Shown piece after piece: positions 35,408-43,821 of a stretch of 52,163 nucleotides of DNA. How positions within the stretch are numbered: position 1 is the stretch's first letter; every line of letters begins with the position of its first letter. Under the pieces are notes generated by a model. That model saw only the letters and a list, made by a program, of their open reading frames with translations, did not search any database and was not told the origin of the DNA. A program made the position numbers and the translations under genes. The stretch is from Opitutaceae bacterium (lineage in GTDB: Bacteria > Verrucomicrobiota > Verrucomicrobiia > Opitutales > Opitutaceae), in contig JAGYIG010000024.1 of the NCBI GenBank assembly GCA_018402455.1, positions 1 through 52,163 of the forward strand, given 5' to 3'.

Positions 35408-36601
35408 TCAGGCTTGGGGCATTTTTACCCAACGGGCTCCCCGGTTGGCGGATTTTACCACCGTGTCGACGAAGAGCATGCCCTCGAGGCCGTCGACGAT
35501 GGTGGGGAAGTCGATGTCGCGGGGAATCTTTTTGCCGGCAACTTCCGCGCGCACCGCCCGGAAGACTTCCTGGTAAATGTTGGCGAAAGCCTCGAGGTAG
35601 CCTTCGGGATGACCGAAAGGCACGCGGGTGAAGTGACCGGGCACCTTCACGTAGTCGTTGCCGCGGCGCCAGATTTGCCGGGGCTGGTCGGCGTATTTCA
35701 CGATCAATTCGTTGGGGTGTTCTTGATACCATTCGAGCGAGGCCTTGGTGCCATAGACGCGAATGTTGGCGTTGTTTTCATCACCCACGCTGATCTGGGA
35801 GGCATGGAGGATGCCCTTGGCGCCGCCCTCGAAGCGCAGTAGCACGTTGCCATCGTCGTCCACCCGACGGCCGGGCACGAAGGTGGTCAGGTCGGCACAC
35901 AGCTCGCTGATGCGCAGGCCGGTGATGTAAGTGATGAGGTTTTCGGCGTGGGTGCCGATGTCGCCCATGCATCCGGCAACGCCGGTGCGTTTGGGGTCGG
36001 TCCGCCAGTCGGCCTGCTTGAGCCCCTGTTGCTCCACGGCGGAGGAAAGCCAGCCTTGCGGGTATTCAGCGACGACCTTGCGGATGGGCCCCAATTTGCC
36101 GGCGCGCACCAGCTCCCGCGCCTGTTTCACCATGACGTTGCCGGTGTAGTTGTGGGTGAGGGCAAAAACCTTGCCGGATTTTTCCACGATCTTGCGGAGT
36201 GCCCGGGCCTCCTTCACGTCGAAGGTCACCGGCTTGTCACACACGACGTTGAAACCGGCTTCCAGCAATAATTTGGCGGGCGGGAAGTGCTGGTGGTTGG
36301 GGGTGACAATGGCGACAAAGTCCAGTCGCTCATGCGGGGGACGTTGCGCTTCGGCTCGCACCATTTCCTCGTAGGATCCGTAGGTCCGATCCGGGGGCAC
36401 AAAGAGGTCGCGGCCCGAGGCCAGAGATTTTTCCGGCGTCGAGGAGAACGCGCCCGCCACAAGTTCAGCTTGTCCGTCCATGATGGCCGCGATGCGGTGC
36501 ACGCCGCCGATGAAGGCGCCTTGCCCGCCACCGATCATGCCAAAGCGGAGTTTGCGGCGGGAGGAGATTTTGCGAGCGGAGTCGTTTCCAAGAGCGGCCA
36601 T
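35408..36601 (-). CDS. Gfo/Idh/MocA-family oxidoreductase, paralog 1
   Basis: Protein of 397 aa from the ATG at 36601; an ATG at 36667 falls within the upstream terminator and is rejected. NAD(P)-binding FGMIGGGQGAFIG is near 20-33; VVCDKPVTFDVKEA carries the family Lys-Pro. LTHNYTGN, GCMGDIGTHAENLI (substrate-region Asp/His) and GAKGILHASQIS follow. Closely related to the protein encoded at 36725-37900 throughout, so the two arose by duplication. Members act on cyclic polyols or sugars at a ring carbon; the substrate is unknown. Confidence 0.9.
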   Translation of the reverse strand: MAALGNDSARKISSRRKLRFGMIGGGQGAFIGGVHRIAAIMDGQAELVAGAFSSTPEKSLASGRDLFVPPDRTYGSYEEMVRAEAQRPPHERLDFVAIVTPNHQHFPPAKLLLEAGFNVVCDKPVTFDVKEARALRKIVEKSGKVFALTHNYTGNVMVKQARELVRAGKLGPIRKVVAEYPQGWLSSAVEQQGLKQADWRTDPKRTGVAGCMGDIGTHAENLITYITGLRISELCADLTTFVPGRRVDDDGNVLLRFEGGAKGILHASQISVGDENNANIRVYGTKASLEWYQEHPNELIVKYADQPRQIWRRGNDYVKVPGHFTRVPFGHPEGYLEAFANIYQEVFRAVRAEVAGKKIPRDIDFPTIVDGLEGMLFVDTVVKSANRGARWVKMPQA

Positions 36602-36608
36602 GGGGAGA

Positions 36609-36656
36609 AGAAGGTTAACCACGAAGGGACACGAATAAACACGAATAATTATCAAC
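36609..36656. repeat. CACGAA-rich intergenic tract
   Basis: Between the terminator and the oxidoreductase ATG lies a tract with CACGAAGGGA, CACGAATAAA and CACGAATAAT units in tandem. Tracts of this style are scattered in many environmental genomes, as far as I recall. It is probably a dispersed repeat rather than a regulator. Confidence 0.4.
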
Positions 36657-36688
36657 AAAAAACCCAACCGATGAAGACTGGGTTTTTG
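36657..36688 (-). terminator. intrinsic terminator between two oxidoreductase genes
   Basis: AAAAACCCA (36658-36666) and TGGGTTTTT (36679-36687) form a 9-bp stem with a 12-base loop. In minus-strand reading it ends in six T, the form of a terminator for the upstream oxidoreductase gene (stop at 36725). The other strand is also T-rich after the stem, so it may work both ways. Confidence 0.7.
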
Positions 36689-36724
36689 TTACTTGATACG
36701 TGGAACTTGATGCTCACGCGAAGC

Positions 36725-37900
36725 CTAGGCTTCGCGTTTTGGGAACTTCGTCCACTTCGCACCTTTCGCCGAACTTTTCACCACCGTTTCAATGAAGTGC
36801 ATACCGGCAATGCCGTCGTCGACGGTGGGGAAATCATAGCCCGCCTTCGGAGGTTTGCGTCCGGCCACGGCATCGGCGATGGCGGTAGCCGCCGCCCCGT
36901 ATATATTGGCGAAGGCTTCGATGAAGCCTTCCGGGTGAGCAAACGGGGTGCGGGTCGCGCCTTGGGCGGCGGCGCCTAGGTAGCTGTTGCCGCGCCGGTG
37001 CGTGACGGGTGGAGCATCGGCCCGCTTGAACACGAGTTCGTTGGGGTTTTCTTGATACCACTCTAGGCTGCCCTTGGTCCCGTAGACGCGGATATTGAGG
37101 TTGTTCTCATCTCCGTTGGAAATCTGGGAGGCGTAGATGATGCCCTTGGCTCCGCCCGAGAAGCGGACCAAGCAGTTGCCGTCATCATCCAACGGGCGAC
37201 CCGGAATGAAGGTCGAGAGTTCGGCGCAAATCTCTTCCACCTCAAGCCCCGTGATGTAGCGGGCAAGGTTATGCGCGTGCGTGCCGATATCGCCCATGCA
37301 GTTGGAGACCCCGGCAACGGCAGGGTCCATGCGCCAGTTGGAAATGGCACCGTCACCTTTTTCCTCCAAGGCGGTGATGGCGTAGCCCTGCGGATACTCG
37401 GCCACGATTTTGAGAATCTTGCCGAGCTTGCCCTGCTGCACCCACGCCCGGGCTTCCTTGACCATGGGGTAGCCGGTGTAGTTGTGGGTGAGAGCAAAAA
37501 CTCGGCCGGTCTTTGCAATGATCTTTTTGAGGGCTTTGCCCTCCTTGGCGGTGAAGCAAAGCGGCTTGTCGCAGATGACGTGGATACCCGCCTCGAGGAA
37601 CATCTTGGCGACGGCGAAGTGGGTGTTGTTGCGAGTCACGATCGAGACAAAATCGATGCGTTGGTCAGTCGGCAGGGCAGCCTCGGCTCGGGCCATCTCC
37701 TCGTAGCTGGCGTAGACGCGATGGGGGGCGAGGAAGAAGTCCTGGCCGGAGAGTTTGGATTTTTTGGGGTCGGAGGAAAAACAACCGGCCACCAGTTCGA
37801 TCTGGCCATCGAGGTTGGCGGCCATGCGGTGCACGGTGCCGATGAAGGCGCCGCGACCACCGCCGACCATGCCCATGCGAAGTTTGCGATTTAGTTTCAT
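36725..37900 (-). CDS. Gfo/Idh/MocA-family oxidoreductase, paralog 2
   Basis: Protein of 391 aa. MGMVGGGRGAFIG near 9-21 binds NAD(P); VICDKPLCFTAKEG carries the catalytic Lys region; LTHNYTGYPMVKEAR, NCMGDIGTHAHNLARYI and IRVYGTKGSLEWYQENPNEL match the neighbour at 35408-36601 nearly block by block. No signal peptide, so cytoplasmic. A terminator lies 37-68 bases after its stop, separating it from that paralog; the third, more distant oxidoreductase lies upstream. Confidence 0.92.
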   Translation of the reverse strand: MKLNRKLRMGMVGGGRGAFIGTVHRMAANLDGQIELVAGCFSSDPKKSKLSGQDFFLAPHRVYASYEEMARAEAALPTDQRIDFVSIVTRNNTHFAVAKMFLEAGIHVICDKPLCFTAKEGKALKKIIAKTGRVFALTHNYTGYPMVKEARAWVQQGKLGKILKIVAEYPQGYAITALEEKGDGAISNWRMDPAVAGVSNCMGDIGTHAHNLARYITGLEVEEICAELSTFIPGRPLDDDGNCLVRFSGGAKGIIYASQISNGDENNLNIRVYGTKGSLEWYQENPNELVFKRADAPPVTHRRGNSYLGAAAQGATRTPFAHPEGFIEAFANIYGAAATAIADAVAGRKPPKAGYDFPTVDDGIAGMHFIETVVKSSAKGAKWTKFPKREA

Positions 37901-37921
37901 AAGCGGGGAGGGGGGGAGGGA

Positions 37922-37992
37922 CCGGGGTCATCGACCCTGGCTACAGCTGTGTTTCTGTGGGGTTGAATGGTATCCGGGCTCGATGAGCCCGG
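37922..37992. repeat. inverted pair of REP-like hairpins (BIME-like)
   Basis: Hairpin 1 is CCGGGGTC-ATC-GACCCTGG at 37922-37940, followed by CTAC (GTAG on the minus strand). Hairpin 2 is CCGGGCTC-GAT-GAGCCCGG at 37974-37992, preceded by GTAT on the plus strand. Read in the same sense they are versions of one unit: a G-C pair in one stem is C-G in the other, keeping the pairing. The pair lies in the gap between two oxidoreductase genes. Confidence 0.65.
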
Positions 37993-38022
37993 AGCAGACT
38001 GAAGGAGAGAACGATGGCTTTC

Positions 38023-39102
38023 TCAGAGCGCGACCGGGGCGCCGCTTGCGGCGGAGGCGTAGGCGGCGTCGATGACCTTCATGAGAGCGAGCGCTTCGGC
38101 CGGGGTGTTGAGCGGGGTTTCTGTGCCTTCCAGCGTCTTCACGAAATTGGCGGCAGAACGTTCGCGGCCCATGGTTTCATCTTGGGCGACCTTGATATCA
38201 CGGTTCACTTGGAGTCCGTTCTCAGTGGTGTAGATTTGGCAGCTGTCTTCCGCGGTTTCGTCGAGCCCATCGATACCAAACAATCGCCGCACCATGCCGC
38301 CGGCTTTGGAGCCTTGGAAGATACAGGAGCATTCTTCGCGCTCGTTCATCTCGGCCCAGGAAATCGCGAAGGCCATCGACTGACCGGTCTTGAACGTGAC
38401 GAACCCGTGGGCGGCCGCTTCCACATCCATCACGCCCTCCGCGTTGTCGGGGATGCCCCAGGGGCCCTTGAACGCCTGATCGTCGATATGGTCCTGATAG
38501 GTGCGGGCGAGCACGTGGGCGGGTTCGGGATAGCCCATGAAGTGCATCCCCAGATCGATCATGTGCAGTAGATCAATCAACGGACCGCCGCCGGAGAGCG
38601 CCTTATTGGTGAACCAGCCGCCGAAGCCGGGAATGCCGGCGCGACGCACCCACTTGGCTTGGCAGGTGTTGAGGGTGCCGAGGGTGCCGTCGGCGATGTA
38701 GCCGCGCATGGCGTAGCTCTCGGGACGGGCCCGGTTGTTGAAGTTGAACATCAAGGTACACCCGGTGGATTCGGCGGTGGTCTTGAGCTCGGCCATTTCG
38801 GCGGCGTTCAGCGCGGGGGGTTTTTCGCAGAAAACGTGCTTGCCGGCCCGCATGGCCTGGAGGGCGAGGGGCGCGTGGAATTTGTTGGGGACGATGATGG
38901 ACACCCCGTCGAGATCCGGCAGGGCGGTGAACATTGCCGCAACGTCACCGAAGGATTGGGCGATACCATGTTGGGCCGCTGCCTTGGCGGCGGCATCGGC
39001 ATTGACGTCGGCTATGGCAACGACTTCGGCGCCAGCTTGGCGAAAACCGTTGATGTGATAGGCAGCCATGCCACCGGCGCCGATGATAGCTAGTTTTTTC
39101 AT
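38023..39102 (-). CDS. Gfo/Idh/MocA-family oxidoreductase, third member
   Basis: Protein of 359 aa beginning MKKLAIIGAGGMAAYHINGF (NAD(P)-binding glycines at 8-11), with AAGGGA-like ribosome-binding bases just upstream. VFCEKPPALNAAEM holds the Glu-Lys-Pro motif. GWFTNKALSGGGPLIDLLHMIDL is the active-site region with the conserved Asp/His. It is only distantly related to the two downstream paralogs. Probably works on a sugar or polyol; the neighbouring isomerase suggests a shared pathway. Confidence 0.9.
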   Translation of the reverse strand: MKKLAIIGAGGMAAYHINGFRQAGAEVVAIADVNADAAAKAAAQHGIAQSFGDVAAMFTALPDLDGVSIIVPNKFHAPLALQAMRAGKHVFCEKPPALNAAEMAELKTTAESTGCTLMFNFNNRARPESYAMRGYIADGTLGTLNTCQAKWVRRAGIPGFGGWFTNKALSGGGPLIDLLHMIDLGMHFMGYPEPAHVLARTYQDHIDDQAFKGPWGIPDNAEGVMDVEAAAHGFVTFKTGQSMAFAISWAEMNEREECSCIFQGSKAGGMVRRLFGIDGLDETAEDSCQIYTTENGLQVNRDIKVAQDETMGRERSAANFVKTLEGTETPLNTPAEALALMKVIDAAYASAASGAPVAL

Positions 39103-39116
39103 ATTCCCTTATTGAA

Positions 39117-39189
39117 GTAGCGAGTAGTGGGTAGCGAGTAGCAGGAAGAAGGAGGGAGTGGCGCAGTCAGGATGCTCGCTACTCGCTAC
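39117..39189. repeat. GTAGCGAGTAG inverted repeat
   Basis: GTAGCGAGTAG occurs at 39117 and again in GTAGCGAGTAGC (39131-39142), which pairs perfectly over 12 bp with GCTACTCGCTAC (39178-39189). It fills most of the 106-base gap between the isomerase and oxidoreductase genes. A related element is at 11677-11742. Confidence 0.65.
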
Positions 39190-39208
39190 AATCTACCCGC
39201 TAGTTTCG

Positions 39209-40240
39209 TTATTGATTTTCCTTGTCGAACGCGGCGTCGAAGGCGACGTCGCTGGTGCCGAAGTCGATGGCGTGGCAGAAGTCGGCTGATTCGGTGGCGC
39301 CTTGCACGCGATCCATCCGGATGTCTTCCCACTCGACGGAAAGCGGGCCGTCGTAGCCGACGTCGTTAAGGGCGACGATGATCTCCTCGAAGTTAATGTC
39401 GCCGCGACCCACCGAACGGAAATCCCAGTAGCGGCGGGCATCGCCGAAACCGGTGTGGCCGCCGAAGACGCCGACGTCACCGTTGCCGTGGCCCCACCAG
39501 ACGTCCTTCATGTGGACGTGGTAGATGCGTTTGCCGAACTCGCGGATGAACTTCACGTAGTCGACGCCTTGGTAGCCAAGATGGGAGGGGTCGTAGTTGA
39601 ACCCGAATCGTTTGTGATTCTTGAGCGCTTTGAGGGCTTGTGCAGCGGAAGCGATATCGAACGCGATCTCGGTGGGGTGAACCTCGAGACCGAAGTTGGC
39701 GTTCACGCCGTCAAAGGCGTCCATGATCGGGCCGAAGCGCTGGGCAAAGTCGTCGAAGCCCGCCTGCCAGTAGGCCATGGAGGTGGGCGGGAAGGCGTAG
39801 AGGGAATGCCAGATGGAGGAGCCGGTGAAACCGTTGATGGTGAAGGCGGCGCCTTTCTTGGCACCCGGTTTCGTGTCGAAGAATTTACGACCGGCTTTGG
39901 CGGTCTTGATGAGCTGCTTGGCCGCCCGCTTGCGCACGCCCTCGGGCTTGCCGTCACCCCACACGGCGGGGGAGAGGATGGCTTTGTGACGCTCGTCGAT
40001 GTTGTCGCAGATTGCTTGGCCGACGAGGTGATTGGAAATTGAGAAGCAGGTCAGCCCGTGATCGGCGAGCAGTTCCCATTTTTCCTTCACGTATTTGGCA
40101 TTGGTCGCATCGACATCGAAGTGGTCGCCCCAGCAGGCAAGCTCGAGGCCGTCATAACCCATGTCTTTGGCCAGCGGCGCGAGTTTTTCGAGAGGCAGAT
40201 CGGCCCATTGGCCGGTGAACAAGGTGACAGGACGTGGCAT
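39209..40240 (-). CDS. sugar phosphate isomerase/epimerase (xylose isomerase-like TIM barrel)
   Basis: Protein of 343 aa. [19 protein letters not shown] and [17 protein letters not shown] open the barrel. [44 protein letters not shown] and [17 protein letters not shown] carry the Glu/Asp/His metal ligands of the AP-endonuclease-2-like family. Such enzymes often partner Gfo/Idh/MocA dehydrogenases in keto-sugar or inositol metabolism, and here it is first in a minus-strand series with three of them. The exact substrate is unknown. The 197 bases before it show no clear promoter. Confidence 0.88.
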   Translation of the reverse strand: MPRPVTLFTGQWADLPLEKLAPLAKDMGYDGLELACWGDHFDVDATNAKYVKEKWELLADHGLTCFSISNHLVGQAICDNIDERHKAILSPAVWGDGKPEGVRKRAAKQLIKTAKAGRKFFDTKPGAKKGAAFTINGFTGSSIWHSLYAFPPTSMAYWQAGFDDFAQRFGPIMDAFDGVNANFGLEVHPTEIAFDIASAAQALKALKNHKRFGFNYDPSHLGYQGVDYVKFIREFGKRIYHVHMKDVWWGHGNGDVGVFGGHTGFGDARRYWDFRSVGRGDINFEEIIVALNDVGYDGPLSVEWEDIRMDRVQGATESADFCHAIDFGTSDVAFDAAFDKENQ

Positions 40241-40437
40241 AATTCAGGGGGTTGGTTGAGGGAGAAGGGAAGCGGGGCGCTCGGCGGCAGGCCGTCGAAA
40301 CCCGCGGAACAAGCATCCTTGCCAAGCGTCTGAATCCCGCAATCTCGAAACGAAAGATCGTTAAGTAACTTCGGCCGCCGGGGAGGGTGGGGGCGAGGTC
40401 CTCCTGCCGTCCGGCCCGGCCCCTCCTGCGCCGCCCC

Positions 40438-41814
40438 TCAGGGGTAAAGCCAGAAGCGCCGGCTCTGCTGCTGGTAGACGTCGGCCTGCTGACGCCAGGT
40501 GGCCAGCCAGCGATCGAGATCGATGCGGGCGCCGTCGCGTTTCATCGCTTCGAAAAAGGCTTCGGATCCCATGTGCTTGATGAACAACCCGGCGACCGCA
40601 TCGGTGGCCTCCCCAAACGGGTTGGTGGGCTCAAGCAGGCAGGCGAGCTTCATGAGGTGAAAATTGAACTCAACGGGGTTCCAGGTGTTCCAGTCGCTGA
40701 TACTGACATAGAGGCCTTGGGTTTGCTGGCCGCGGGCATCGGGCACCGGCACGCGGCGGATGGCGATGCCGGGCACCGCCATGGCGTTGAGATGATATTC
40801 GAGTTGGTCGATGCGCGTGCCCTTGTGCGAGATGCCTCGAAAGGGGTAGTTGGGGCCGAGACCATGGGAGAAGTTGCCGAGGTAGGTGCCCAGGCCCACC
40901 ATCGGGTAGCCCACGGCGGCCGCAAAGTCGGGAATCATGGGCGAGGTGGGAACCCATTTAAGTCCAGTTTCGGGCCAACGCATCGCGCGGTTCCAACCGC
41001 GCATGGGCACGACTTGGAGTCGGCCGGCTTGCCGGGTCGCTTCATCGACATCGAGGACGCCGGGCGCGTTTTTGCCCATGCGGGCCAACTCGCCGATGGT
41101 GAGACCGTGCACGTAGGGCACGCGGAACGCCCCCACGTAGCTCTTCCATGCCGGGTCGAGGGGAGGGCCATCAACTTTCAGCCCGCCGAGAGGGTTGGGC
41201 CGATCCAGCACGATGAATTCGACGCCGGCCGCGAAGCAGGCCTGCATGGCGAGTCGCATGCAACTGACGTAAGTGTAGCTGCGGGTGCCGATGTCTTGCA
41301 GGTCCACCACTAGGGCATCGAGTCCCTGCAGCATCTTCGGCGTCGGCGTCCGGTATTTCCCGTAGAGTGAATACACCGGTAGTCCGGTGCGGGGATCAAT
41401 TTTGTCGTCGACGGGCACGTTGGCCTTTTCGTCGCCGTAGATCCCGTGTTCCGGCCCGAACAGCGCCACCAAGTTCACTTGCGGGGCCTGTCGCAGCACT
41501 TCGACCGTGCTTACCCCGCGCCGGTTTACCCCGGCCGGGTGGGTGAGGAGCCCGATGCGCTTGCCTTGGAGCAATCGAAACCCATCGGACTCCAGCACAT
41601 CGATCCCGAGCATGATGGGATGAGGGGAGAGGGCGGTCGAGTTCGAGGGGCGGGCCGCCGGCAAGCTCGGATTGGAGGTGGCCAGCACGCTGGTCGGAGG
41701 CCGGGCGGGAGTGGCGCGTTCACTGCTGGCGGCGCAGCCGGCCAGACCAGCGAAAATCAGGCCCAAGAGCGGAGCCCAAAAAGGCCCCGGGGAAGAAAAG
41801 CGGTGGCGGGTCAT
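40438..41814 (-). CDS. namZ: NamZ/DUF1343 family, probable exo-N-acetylmuramidase lipoprotein
   Basis: Protein of 458 aa from the ATG at 41814. A lipoprotein signal ends GLAGC (Cys near 24). Family blocks are plain: KRIGLLTHPAGVNRRG, LVALFGPEHGIYGDEKAN, VYSLYGKYRTPTPKML, VDLQDIGTRSYTYVS, FIVLDRPNPLGG and VGLGTYLGNFSHGLGPNYPF. NamZ removes terminal MurNAc from peptidoglycan fragments; some DUF1343 members are not tested. It lies 11 bases downstream of the DUF2062 gene, likely one transcript. Its outer-membrane or periplasmic location follows from the lipobox. Confidence 0.9.
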   Translation of the reverse strand: MTRHRFSSPGPFWAPLLGLIFAGLAGCAASSERATPARPPTSVLATSNPSLPAARPSNSTALSPHPIMLGIDVLESDGFRLLQGKRIGLLTHPAGVNRRGVSTVEVLRQAPQVNLVALFGPEHGIYGDEKANVPVDDKIDPRTGLPVYSLYGKYRTPTPKMLQGLDALVVDLQDIGTRSYTYVSCMRLAMQACFAAGVEFIVLDRPNPLGGLKVDGPPLDPAWKSYVGAFRVPYVHGLTIGELARMGKNAPGVLDVDEATRQAGRLQVVPMRGWNRAMRWPETGLKWVPTSPMIPDFAAAVGYPMVGLGTYLGNFSHGLGPNYPFRGISHKGTRIDQLEYHLNAMAVPGIAIRRVPVPDARGQQTQGLYVSISDWNTWNPVEFNFHLMKLACLLEPTNPFGEATDAVAGLFIKHMGSEAFFEAMKRDGARIDLDRWLATWRQQADVYQQQSRRFWLYP

Positions 41815-41825
41815 GAATCGACCGG

Positions 41826-42488
41826 TCACTTTGGCGGGGCGCGCGTCGGGGTCGAGTCGGAACGGCGTTTTTGTATGACTCGACGCAGCCGCCGGGCATC
41901 GGCCTGTCCGCTGGCGAAGCGCCACACCAGATCCAAAACTACGCCCACCACACTGCCCACGATGATCCCGCCCAACGCCAGCGCGAACAGGGTCATGCCC
42001 CAACGCTCCGACCAAGTGCGCTCGGGCCGGCCGAGGGAATCGTCGATGGATTCGAGTTCTTCGATGAGCGCTTCATCGTTCTGCACGACGTGGGGATGCG
42101 TATCGAACCCGACGGTCTCCATCACGATCAGTCCCACGTGGTAGGTGCCGTAGTAGAGGGGTGGGGCGGTTAGGGGCGTGGTAATAAATTGCAGTCCCAC
42201 CAGGATCATCACGTTGGCGCGGAAGAGCAGCGCGAGCACGAAGGCCACGGCGATCTGCACTCCGAGCAAGGGCAACATCGCCACGATGGCCCCGACGTAA
42301 AGCGCCGGCCGCACGCTCTCGGTGCGAAACGACCACAGGTAGTCCCGCTTGCGCGCCATTTCGGCGAAGCGCCCGATCAGCGGGTAGCGATGAAACCGGG
42401 CCCGCCGCGGCATGAATCGCAAAAACCACTTCGCGCGTCGGATGCGGGCGAAGTGTTCTTTGCGGTGCTCATGGTGTTCGGTTGACAT
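41826..42488 (-). CDS. DUF2062 membrane protein
   Basis: Protein of 220 aa. A basic, His-rich N-terminus (HHEHRKEHFARIRRAKW) precedes two hydrophobic segments (about 60-85 and 88-115) containing VGAIVAMLPLLGVQI and QFITTPLTAPPLYYGTYHVG, the DUF2062 signature. A hydrophilic loop (120-155) and a third hydrophobic segment (about 162-190) follow, then a basic tail. DUF2062 function is unknown. Placed 11 bases before the namZ homolog. Confidence 0.88.
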   Translation of the reverse strand: MSTEHHEHRKEHFARIRRAKWFLRFMPRRARFHRYPLIGRFAEMARKRDYLWSFRTESVRPALYVGAIVAMLPLLGVQIAVAFVLALLFRANVMILVGLQFITTPLTAPPLYYGTYHVGLIVMETVGFDTHPHVVQNDEALIEELESIDDSLGRPERTWSERWGMTLFALALGGIIVGSVVGVVLDLVWRFASGQADARRLRRVIQKRRSDSTPTRAPPK

Positions 42489-42579
42489 GGGGGATGGCGA
42501 AGGTCGGCACGGTGCTGAGCCCCCGGAGGGGGTGCAACCGATTTTGTGAAATTTGGTGCGTTTGCCAGCCGCCGGGGGA

Positions 42580-43728
42580 CTAGCCGCCGAACGTGCGTCG
42601 CAAACTGGCTTCCAGATTCGCGGGAGCTCCCGCCAAGGCCTGCGGCAACGTCCAACCTGGTGGCGTGATCACGTGCATTTCGGTGCCAGGCGGGGGCGTT
42701 CCCCCTTCCACCGCGCCCGCAAAAACATGGACCGGTTTGCCCTGCGTCCGAGCACGATACAGGAGGGATCCGGGGCCCTTGCCTTCCAACGAACTGTCGT
42801 CGAAGCGACCCTCCCCGGTGATGACCAAATCCGCGGCGGCGATTTTTTCGGCGATGCCCAACCAACCTTCGACCAGATCGAAGCCGGGGACCAAACGAGC
42901 ATCCGCGGCGGTGAGGAGACCGTAGGCAATCCCGCCGGCTGCCCCGGCCCCGGGCGTGGCTTCCAATCCCGGTCGAGCAGCAGCTTGACCCAGCAATTCA
43001 GCCACCCGGGCGATCTCGTTTTCCATGGTATCGCGGTCGCCGGGGGGCAGGCCCTTTTGCGGCCCAAACACTGTGGTGGCCCCGCGGTCGCCCAGTAAGG
43101 GATTGGCGACGTCGCAGGCGATCCGCAGGGGGGGCAAGGACTTCGCGGGCGGACGAAATCCCGCCAGATCCCCCCAGCCGACGGGGGCCAATTGTCGGAC
43201 GGGCTGGTCATCGACGGTGACGGCGATCCAGCCGAGCGCGTGCAGCGCTCCCAATCCCAAGTCGTTGGTCGCACTGCCGCCCACCCCCAGCAACACCGCT
43301 TCGGCTCCCGCATGGAACGCCGCCATGATGGCCTCGCCGGTGCCGCGGCTGTCCGTCAGCCACGGGTTGCGCTCCGCGGGAGCCAACGACTCCAATCCAC
43401 TCGCCGATGCCATTTCCACGATGCCTAGCCGGCGCACCCCTGGAAGGCCGAGGTGCTGTTGGACGGTGTCGGGTAGCGCCGCGAGGTCGACCAAGCCAAA
43501 CCCCGATTCCACCGGCTGACTTCGGGGACCGGAGACCCGCGCGTCCTGCCACTCGCCGCCTCGGGAGGCCGTCAGAATCCGGGCGAAGCCCTCGCCGCCG
43601 TCGGTCAACGGGCACGGTTCAAGGTCCCAGTCGGGCTGCAGCTCCGCCAGCACCCGCCGGGCGATTTCGCAGGCCGCCGGCGCGGTCAGGGCATCCTTGA
43701 ATTTGTCAAAAGCGATCAGCACGCGCAT
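42580..43728 (-). CDS. glycerate kinase
   Basis: Protein of 382 aa of the GarK/GlxK type. LIAFDKFKDALTAPAACEI opens the family; PLTDGGEGF, GVGGSATNDLGLGAL and TGEGRFDDSSLEGKGPGSLL are the substrate and nucleotide blocks. It phosphorylates D-glycerate (2-phosphate product in this family) in glyoxylate or sugar-acid breakdown. It is divergent from the sulfotransferase and 91 bases upstream of the DUF2062 gene. Confidence 0.94.
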   Translation of the reverse strand: MRVLIAFDKFKDALTAPAACEIARRVLAELQPDWDLEPCPLTDGGEGFARILTASRGGEWQDARVSGPRSQPVESGFGLVDLAALPDTVQQHLGLPGVRRLGIVEMASASGLESLAPAERNPWLTDSRGTGEAIMAAFHAGAEAVLLGVGGSATNDLGLGALHALGWIAVTVDDQPVRQLAPVGWGDLAGFRPPAKSLPPLRIACDVANPLLGDRGATTVFGPQKGLPPGDRDTMENEIARVAELLGQAAARPGLEATPGAGAAGGIAYGLLTAADARLVPGFDLVEGWLGIAEKIAAADLVITGEGRFDDSSLEGKGPGSLLYRARTQGKPVHVFAGAVEGGTPPPGTEMHVITPPGWTLPQALAGAPANLEASLRRTFGG

Positions 43729-43821
43729 GGGATCACCCTCGCAGCGAGGTTCCCCGTAGGCCAGTCGTGAATTGTAGTTTCGCGTCGACGGACCCGGTGC
43801 GGTGTTTTTGGCTTCAGCACT

